Assembly (NCBI RefSeq): GCF_004357995.1
Contig: NZ_SMTK01000003.1
Span: forward strand, 186,001 to 250,000
Source of the DNA: Arthrobacter crusticola
GTDB lineage: Bacteria; Actinomycetota; Actinomycetes; Actinomycetales; Micrococcaceae
Direction of reading: 5' to 3'
DNA length: 64,000 nucleotides
Both the position numbers and the translations under genes were made by a program. Of the stretch, positions 59,142 through 64,000 are shown one piece after another; the first letter of the stretch is position 1, and the number at the start of each line of letters is the position of its first letter. The notes beneath the pieces are model-generated. The model made no database searches, had not been told where the DNA came from, and saw only the letters and a program-made list of their open reading frames with translations.

Positions 59142-60184
59142 CGGAAACCACCCGGCGCGCCGCCCGGCCGGCGCCGCCGGCTCCCCCGGTGCTCGCCTTC
59201 GACGTCGAGGTGAAGAAGGTCGAGAGGATCGGCGCGAACTTCCAGCGCATCACCTTCGGCGGAGACAGCCTGCGGGACTTCGGCGTGAACGGGCCAACCT
59301 GCGATCTGCGGATCAAGGTCATCATCCCTCCCCCCGGCGGCAGCACGGTCGACCTTTCCGGCGAACTTCGGCGCGGAGACGGCGACGGCTGGTACCAGCG
59401 GTGGCTCGGCCTTGACCCGGCCGAGCGCGGGGTCATGCGCACCTACACGGTCAGGGCGTCCCGCTGCCAGGGCCCCTCACCGGAAATCGACGTGGACTTC
59501 GTCCTGCACTTCGACGCGGACGGCAGCGCCGGGCCGGCCGCGCTCTGGGCGGCCGGTGCGGCTCCCGGGGCGACGCTGTGCCTGATCGGCCCGAACGCGG
59601 CCGCCGCGCGGTGTGCGACCGCCGGAGCGTACGGCGGCATCGAGTGGCGGCCCGGACTGGCCGGCTCGGTCCTCCTGGCCGGGGACGAAACCGCCGTCCC
59701 CGCCATCAGCGCCATTCTCGAATCCCTGCCACCGGAACTGGGCGGGCAGGCCTTCCTAGAAGTCGCCGACGCGGCGGACATCCAGCCCCTTGAAACCCCC
59801 TCCTCGGTGGAGGCTACCTGGCTCGTGCGCGGACGTCAGGAGCACGGCGCACTCCTGAATCAGGCCGTGCGCCGCGCCCTTCCCCCGCCCGGCTGGGCCG
59901 TCCTGGCCGGGTCCGCCCCGGACCGGCAGGGTGCCCCCGGCCCCGAACCCGAGGAGGTGGACGTCGACCGCACCATCCTCTGGGAAACCCCCCAGGCGCT
60001 TTCCGCCGCGGCCTCCTCGACCGCCGAACGCCCTCCGGGCTCCCAGCCGTTCTATGCCTGGATCGCGGGGGAGGCCTCGACGGTCAGGGAACTGCGCCGG
60101 TACCTGGTCCGCGACGTGGGCATCGACCGCAAACAGGTTGCCTTCATGGGCTACTGGCGCCGCGGACGGGCGGAATCCGCGTAG
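59138..60184 (+). CDS. Siderophore-interacting FAD-binding reductase (SIP)
   Basis: 348 residues, ATGA overlap with the ATPase gene. Flavin domain: ANFQRITFGGDSLRDFG, MRTYTVR (R-x-Y-T-x-R for FAD), and substrate loop FVLHFDADGSAGPAALWAAGA. C-terminal NAD(P) domain with LLAGDETAVPAISAILE. It should reduce imported ferric siderophore to release iron in the cytosol, closing the pathway of this operon. Several acidic and proline-rich inserts lengthen the C-terminal half. Confidence 0.94.
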   Translation: MTETTRRAARPAPPAPPVLAFDVEVKKVERIGANFQRITFGGDSLRDFGVNGPTCDLRIKVIIPPPGGSTVDLSGELRRGDGDGWYQRWLGLDPAERGVMRTYTVRASRCQGPSPEIDVDFVLHFDADGSAGPAALWAAGAAPGATLCLIGPNAAAARCATAGAYGGIEWRPGLAGSVLLAGDETAVPAISAILESLPPELGGQAFLEVADAADIQPLETPSSVEATWLVRGRQEHGALLNQAVRRALPPPGWAVLAGSAPDRQGAPGPEPEEVDVDRTILWETPQALSAAASSTAERPPGSQPFYAWIAGEASTVRELRRYLVRDVGIDRKQVAFMGYWRRGRAESA

Positions 60185-60230
60185 CGGCCCGGCGCGCCGC
60201 CGACGACACGCCTAGTGGAACATAACGGAA

Positions 60231-60258
60231 TTGTAACTTCCAGTAAAAAGAGTAAGCT
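60231..60258 (+). promoter_or_regulatory. Promoter of the riboswitch-controlled peptidase gene
   Basis: TTGTAA (60231-60236), 16 bp, TAAGCT (60253-60258). The transcript would start near 60265, leaving about 280 bases of leader that hold the riboswitch. Confidence 0.6.
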
Positions 60259-60299
60259 TGCGTGAAGTCTCAACACCGTGTATTCCCCTGGTCCGTACG

Positions 60300-60526
60300 C
60301 CCAGCCCTGTCAGCGGACCGCTCTGACCCACCTCATGACAGGGGCGGAGGACCCACTTCCCGGCAGCGCACCGCTGTCTTCGGGGTGAAGCCTCACTGCA
60401 TTGAACTGTCCGCACACAGTGGACCGGATGCCCGCCTGCCCGTTTCGCGGCAGGCAGGGAGCCGGCCCTGTGCAGTGGGGCCGAGTCGACTCTTGCTCGA
60501 ACCCGACAGCTAACTTCGCAGGCGTC
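60300..60526 (+). ncRNA. ydaO/yuaA-type cyclic-di-AMP riboswitch
   Basis: The leader contains the conserved blocks of this class as I recall them: GGGGCGGAGGACCCACTTCC (60340s), CGGGGTGAAGCC (60381-60392), GCCGAGTCGACTCTTGCTCGAAC as a variable arm, and GACAGCTAACTTCGCAGG (60505-60522). The last block is nearly identical in actinobacterial examples upstream of Rpf and NlpC/M23 genes. It precedes an M23 peptidase, as expected. Exact boundaries are approximate. The 359-bp gap 60185-60543 is otherwise empty. Confidence 0.8.
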
Positions 60527-60543
60527 GCAGAGAGGCATGAAAC

Positions 60544-61431
60544 TTGACCAACCCGGCCCTGCCCGGACGCCGCCGCGCGTCCGCAGCTGTCCCCAGCGCC
60601 ACTTCAGCAACACCGGCTCCCGCCGCTCGGCCCGCGCTGGACGCCGTCCCCGCCTTCCCGAGCCGCCGCTCGCTCCGGCCCGAAGCGCTGCCGGTCGGCC
60701 GGTCCGAGCCACTGCCGGTCCGTCGGCGTGATCTGCGCCACACGGCAGCCGTCGACACCAAGCCGGCGGGCCTCCTCCCGCGGGTGCGCGCCGGAGCCCT
60801 CGTCGTAGGCCTGGCCGCCGTCGGCGCGGGCCTGGTCATGGGCGCCGTCCCCGCGCCGGCCTCAATGGACACCAAGACGGCAACGGCCCAGGCCGCCCCG
60901 GCAGTGTCATTGCCGCCGGTCACCGCCGACGCGGCCGCCGACCTCGACTTCAGCCGCCAGAAGGTGGCTGGCGTGGCCATGGCCAAATCCGGCGGCAAGG
61001 CCAAGACCCTTTCGACCGGGATCACCCGGACCGGCGACAAGCCCACCCTCGCAGCGCCCCTTGAGAACCTCACCGTCGCCTCGACCTTCGGGTACCGCGT
61101 GAACCCGCTCGGCGGCTACGCGCCCGAACTCCACACCGGCATTGACTACGCGGGAGCGTGCGGAACCCCCGTCAACGCCTCGGACGGGGGAGTGGTCGTC
61201 GACGCCGGCTGGCACGCCTACGGCGGCGGACAACGAATCGTGATCGACCACGGCGACGGGCTCAAGTCCACCTACAACCACCTCAGCTCGATCGGCGTCA
61301 GCACGGGCCAGACCATCGCCCGCGGCGCACAGATCGGCGCTGTCGGCACCACCGGAAACTCCACCGGGTGCCACCTGCACTTTGAGGTACTCGTCAACGA
61401 CGAGAAGGTCGACCCCCTGCCCTGGCTCTAG
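60544..61431 (+). CDS. M23 (LytM-type) cell-wall endopeptidase
   Basis: 295 residues from TTG at 60544. A long Arg/Pro-rich cytoplasmic N-terminus (1-80), one membrane helix (about 82-105, GALVVGLAAVGAGLVMGAVPA), a linker, then the peptidase domain (about 172-290). Zinc and catalytic residues are H197-x-x-x-D201 (LHTGIDYA), H246 (YNHLS) and H277-L-H279 (GCHLHFEV). It should cleave peptidoglycan crosslinks. A c-di-AMP riboswitch in its leader links its expression to cell-wall/osmotic signalling. Confidence 0.93.
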   Translation: MTNPALPGRRRASAAVPSATSATPAPAARPALDAVPAFPSRRSLRPEALPVGRSEPLPVRRRDLRHTAAVDTKPAGLLPRVRAGALVVGLAAVGAGLVMGAVPAPASMDTKTATAQAAPAVSLPPVTADAAADLDFSRQKVAGVAMAKSGGKAKTLSTGITRTGDKPTLAAPLENLTVASTFGYRVNPLGGYAPELHTGIDYAGACGTPVNASDGGVVVDAGWHAYGGGQRIVIDHGDGLKSTYNHLSSIGVSTGQTIARGAQIGAVGTTGNSTGCHLHFEVLVNDEKVDPLPWL

Positions 61432-61518
61432 TCCGGGACCGACTCCACAAAGGCGCTCCGGGCACGTGCCCGGCATGACAGTGTCCCGCCGGCACGAGCC
61501 CCGCTCATGCCCGACCGC

Positions 61519-62478
61519 CTACGGCAGGGGATTGCTGAGAATCGCCGGGTCCTTGCGGCCGTAGGGCATGCGGAGCCGGAGCGATTCGGGCTTCATCTCG
61601 AAGGACATGTGCGTCGCCTTGCCCAGCGGGTCGCCGTCCAGCTGCACCTCGAGGGGCTCGTGGAGCTGCACCTCGGCCCGACTGCACTGGTAGTACTCCA
61701 GCGACGGGTCCTTGCCTTTGCCCTTGGCGAAGAGCTTGCCCGCCACGTTCAACCAGCCGAAACGCCCCCGCGGTGCGACCGTCATCAGGTCAAGCAGCCC
61801 GTCGTCGATCTTGGCCCCCGGGAAGATCTCAAGGCCGCCCATGATCTTGCCGCAGTTCCCACCCATCACGCTGCGCAGCCGGCGGTCGAAGGGGCGGCCG
61901 CCGTCGATCGTAATGGTGGTCCGGGCCGGCTTGCCCGGAAGGTTCCGGATTCCGGCATCGACGTAGGCCAGCCAGCCCACCTTGTCCTTGAGGTCGTCCC
62001 GGGTGTCCGACATGATGGCGGCGTCGTAGCCGAGACCGGCCATGACGAGGAAGACGTGGGCCTTCTGCGCGCGGTCCACCGTGACGTGCACGACGTCGAT
62101 CCTCCGCTCGGTCCCGTGGAAGGCCGTATCGACGGCCTCCTCCGGGTTGTCCACGGCAATATCGAGGTTCCTCGCCAGCAGGTTGCCCGTGCCCAGCGGC
62201 ACCAGGGCCATCGCGGTCCCGGTGCCCGACAGTTCCTCGGCCACGCACCGCACGGTGCCGTCGCCGCCGGCGGCGATGACGACATCGACCCCGGCGCGCA
62301 GCGCCTCCTGCGCCTGCCCGTGGCCCGGGTCCTCCACCGTGGTCTCGAGCACCAGGGGCGCCTCCCAGCCCTCCTCGGACGAAACCCGCTCCACAATCTC
62401 CCGGGCGTCCGCTCCGGTGTTCTTGATCGGATTGAGGATCAACGCGGCCCGCTTGCCGGCACGGTCGGTGGTCGTCAT
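61519..62478 (-). CDS. Diacylglycerol/sphingosine kinase-like protein
   Basis: 319 residues from ATG at 62478 (GGAAAGGA site). Nucleotide-binding loop VVIAAGGDGTVRCVAEELSGTGTAMALVPLGTGNLLARNL, with the GGDGT and GTGNLLARN motifs of DAG kinases. C-terminal lobe DDGLLDLMTVAPRGRFGWLNVAGKLF and VQLDGDPLGKATHMSFEMKPESLRL. It phosphorylates a lipid hydroxyl, probably diacylglycerol, returning it to phospholipid synthesis. The start was chosen for the ribosome site; the frame to 62604 has no similarity. Confidence 0.93.
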   Translation of the reverse strand: MTTTDRAGKRAALILNPIKNTGADAREIVERVSSEEGWEAPLVLETTVEDPGHGQAQEALRAGVDVVIAAGGDGTVRCVAEELSGTGTAMALVPLGTGNLLARNLDIAVDNPEEAVDTAFHGTERRIDVVHVTVDRAQKAHVFLVMAGLGYDAAIMSDTRDDLKDKVGWLAYVDAGIRNLPGKPARTTITIDGGRPFDRRLRSVMGGNCGKIMGGLEIFPGAKIDDGLLDLMTVAPRGRFGWLNVAGKLFAKGKGKDPSLEYYQCSRAEVQLHEPLEVQLDGDPLGKATHMSFEMKPESLRLRMPYGRKDPAILSNPLP

Positions 62479-62564
62479 GGATTCCTTTCCAGTCGCCTGT
62501 CGGGGCCCGCCTGTCACGGGTTGGCACGAGCCTACCCGGGCTGTGCCGCCGTTGGCAGACGAGG

Positions 62565-62570
62565 TAGCCT
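62565..62570 (+). promoter_or_regulatory. -10 element of the GDSL gene
   Basis: TAGCCT ends six bases before the ATG at 62577, suggesting leaderless transcription. A TTG at 62571 with GAGG upstream is the alternative start. Confidence 0.4.
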
Positions 62571-62576
62571 TTGCTG

Positions 62577-63362
62577 ATGGATTTTTCCCAGCGGTATGTT
62601 GCACTCGGCGATTCCTTCACCGAAGGTGTCGGCGACCCGGACCCCGGCAGCCCCAACGGCGTGCGCGGCTGGGCCGATCGAGTCGCACAGCAGCTCATCC
62701 TGGCCGACAGCTCCTGGGGTTACGCCAACCTCGCCATCCGGGGCAAGCGGATGCGCCAGATCCTCGAGGAGCAGATCGACGCCGCCGTACTGCTGCAGCC
62801 GACCCTCGTGACCATCTACGCAGGCGCCAATGACATCCTGCGCCCGCGCGTCGACATCGATGCGCTGATGGAGCACTACGACGCCGGAATCGCCCGGCTC
62901 GCCGCCACCGGCGCGGCGGTCGTCGTCTTCACCGGATTCGACTCCTCCGGCTCGGCCGTCTTCGCCACAACCCGCGGCCGCACCGCCGTCTACAACGAGC
63001 TGCTCCGCGAGATCGCCGACCACCGCGGCGCCGACATCGTCGACTACTGGCGGATGCGCGAATTCCGGAACTGGTCCTACTGGGACACCGACCGGATGCA
63101 CATGGCCACCGCGGGCCACCTGCTCATGGCCCGGAAGGTCCTCGAAACCCTTAAGGCCTCCCACAGCATCGACCTCCCCGAGCTCGACGCCCGGCCCGCG
63201 CTGACCCGGCTCAACCAGCTCCGGGCCGACGCCCAGTGGGCACGCGACTACCTCTCCCCGTGGGTGGGGCGGCGGCTGCGGGGTGTCTCCTCGGGCGATG
63301 ACCTCACCGCGAAGTACCCCGCGCTGAGCCAGCCCGACTGGTCCGGAGCCAGCGTCCGGTGA
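62577..63362 (+). CDS. SGNH/GDSL hydrolase
   Basis: 261 residues from ATG at 62577 (263 if TTG 62571 is used). SGNH blocks: ALGDSFTEGVGDP with the nucleophile Ser (about 12), LAIRGKRMRQI (block II Gly), YAGANDIL (block III Asn), and DRMHMATAGH with Asp and His of the triad. Cytosolic or secreted lipase/esterase acting on acyl esters; no signal peptide is visible. Divergent from the diacylglycerol kinase gene. Confidence 0.9.
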   Translation: MDFSQRYVALGDSFTEGVGDPDPGSPNGVRGWADRVAQQLILADSSWGYANLAIRGKRMRQILEEQIDAAVLLQPTLVTIYAGANDILRPRVDIDALMEHYDAGIARLAATGAAVVVFTGFDSSGSAVFATTRGRTAVYNELLREIADHRGADIVDYWRMREFRNWSYWDTDRMHMATAGHLLMARKVLETLKASHSIDLPELDARPALTRLNQLRADAQWARDYLSPWVGRRLRGVSSGDDLTAKYPALSQPDWSGASVR

Positions 63363-63424
63363 GCCGGGTTCCGCCCCCGGCTGCGGGAACAGGTCCGCTC
63401 CCCGGCATGTGTCAGGATAGGCCC

Positions 63425-63916
63425 ATGGCATCGCCCCGATGGCTCACGCCCGACGAACGCCGGGCGTGGCTCGCGCTGTACGCTGTTTCGACGCTGCTGC
63501 CCGGAACCCTTGACGCCCACCTGTTCCGCGAGGCACGCATCACCCTGTTCGACTACCACGTACTGGCGATGCTCTCCGAGTCCGAGGACTTGAGCCTTCC
63601 GATGAGCGAGCTCGCCGCCCGCTCCAACGCTTCGCTGTCCCGCCTCAGCCATGTGGCCAAGAAGCTGGAGGCGCGCGGCTGGCTCTCGCGCAGCCCCTCG
63701 ACCTACGACGGAAGGGTCACCACCGCGGTCCTGACCGGGGAGGGTATGGATGCCGTCCAGCGCCTGGCGGTAGAGCACGTCGACAAGGTGCGCGAGCTGG
63801 TCTTCGAGTCCCTGGACAGGCGCGACACCGCCGACCTTGAGCGGGTGGGGCGGAAAATCCTCGCCGCCATCCAGGCCGACCACTGGATTCTCGGCGAGGA
63901 CGGGCGCACCGAATGA
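63425..63916 (+). CDS. MarR-family transcriptional regulator
   Basis: 163 residues from ATG at 63425 (GTG at 63359 is an upstream alternative that overlaps the GDSL stop). Winged helix: ITLFDYHVLAMLSESEDLSLPMSELAARSNASLSRLSHVAKKLEARGWLSRSPSTYDGRVTTAVLTGEGM. The start region MASPRWLTPDERRAWLALYAV is typical of actinobacterial MarR proteins. No sensing cysteine. Target unknown. The final 84 bases of the window (63917-64000) hold no gene that I can see. Confidence 0.9.
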   Translation: MASPRWLTPDERRAWLALYAVSTLLPGTLDAHLFREARITLFDYHVLAMLSESEDLSLPMSELAARSNASLSRLSHVAKKLEARGWLSRSPSTYDGRVTTAVLTGEGMDAVQRLAVEHVDKVRELVFESLDRRDTADLERVGRKILAAIQADHWILGEDGRTE

Positions 63917-64000
63917 CTCCTCCGGGAGGGCGGGCACGCCCGGGCCCCGGGACGCGCACAGCAGGAAAACGACTCCGCCTTCCGGTTTGGCGCTGAGCCG

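Overview
The window is chromosomal DNA from a high-GC actinobacterium. High GC, frequent GTG/TTG starts, 4-nt overlapping stop/start junctions, IdeR-type iron boxes, a ydaO-type (cyclic-di-AMP) riboswitch before a peptidase gene, and the gene families present all fit a free-living soil or plant-associated member of the Micrococcaceae (Arthrobacter relatives). That placement is inference. I see no rRNA, tRNA, CRISPR array, insertion sequence, integrase or phage gene, so this looks like ordinary chromosome with metabolic accessory islands.

Layout. 1-12.4 kb: housekeeping and stress genes (GNAT acetyltransferase, AlkB, PAP2 phosphatase, PdxH-like oxidase, CurA-like reductase, thioesterase, a heptad-repeat membrane protein with its own operator, amino-acid permease, MalQ, a CPYC flavoprotein, acylphosphatase, a Tat lipoprotein esterase). 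12.4-21.6 kb: a galactoside island with sugar-binding lipoprotein, two permeases and GH42 beta-galactosidase in one leftward operon, a divergent LacI repressor with two operator copies, and a convergent GH36 alpha-galactosidase. 21.7-26.5 kb: a divergent histidine kinase/response regulator pair, a secreted GH26 (mannanase-type) hydrolase, and a RibD/DHFR-like reductase.

26.6-34.7 kb is the most striking region: a LacI regulator diverging from a tightly packed seven-gene operon (enolase-superfamily enzyme, MFS transporter, CtBP-like 2-hydroxyacid dehydrogenase, zinc alcohol dehydrogenase, KduD-like SDR, KDPG aldolase, KDG kinase). A near-consensus promoter and a perfect 16-bp palindrome precede it. 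The enzyme order fits conversion of an L-configured sugar acid (L-galactonate or 3,6-anhydro-L-galactonate are candidates) to 2-keto-3-deoxy-L-galactonate, C5 epimerisation by oxidation and reduction to KDG, then phosphorylation and cleavage to pyruvate and glyceraldehyde-3-phosphate.

34.8-46 kb: an OhrR-type peroxide sensor divergent from an Lpd-like flavoenzyme, a CGNR regulator, a UDG-superfamily-like protein next to a spore-photoproduct-lyase-family radical SAM enzyme, a DUF2071 protein, an ArsR/AHSA1 pair whose operator covers the start codon, an SDR, a secreted AMIN-like protein, a YCII protein, an ABC-F ATPase and an ATP-grasp ligase. 46-64 kb: ChaB/Rho-N and PRC-barrel proteins, a siderophore-binding lipoprotein under an IdeR box, two small proteins, a second Lpd-like flavoprotein, a CPBP-type membrane protein beside an orphan MASE1-type histidine kinase, an NAD-dependent epimerase, a YihY protein, an IdeR-controlled siderophore import operon (two FecCD permeases, ATPase, SIP reductase), a riboswitch-controlled M23 peptidase, a diacylglycerol kinase, a GDSL hydrolase and a MarR regulator. 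Several genes appear to have leaderless promoters.
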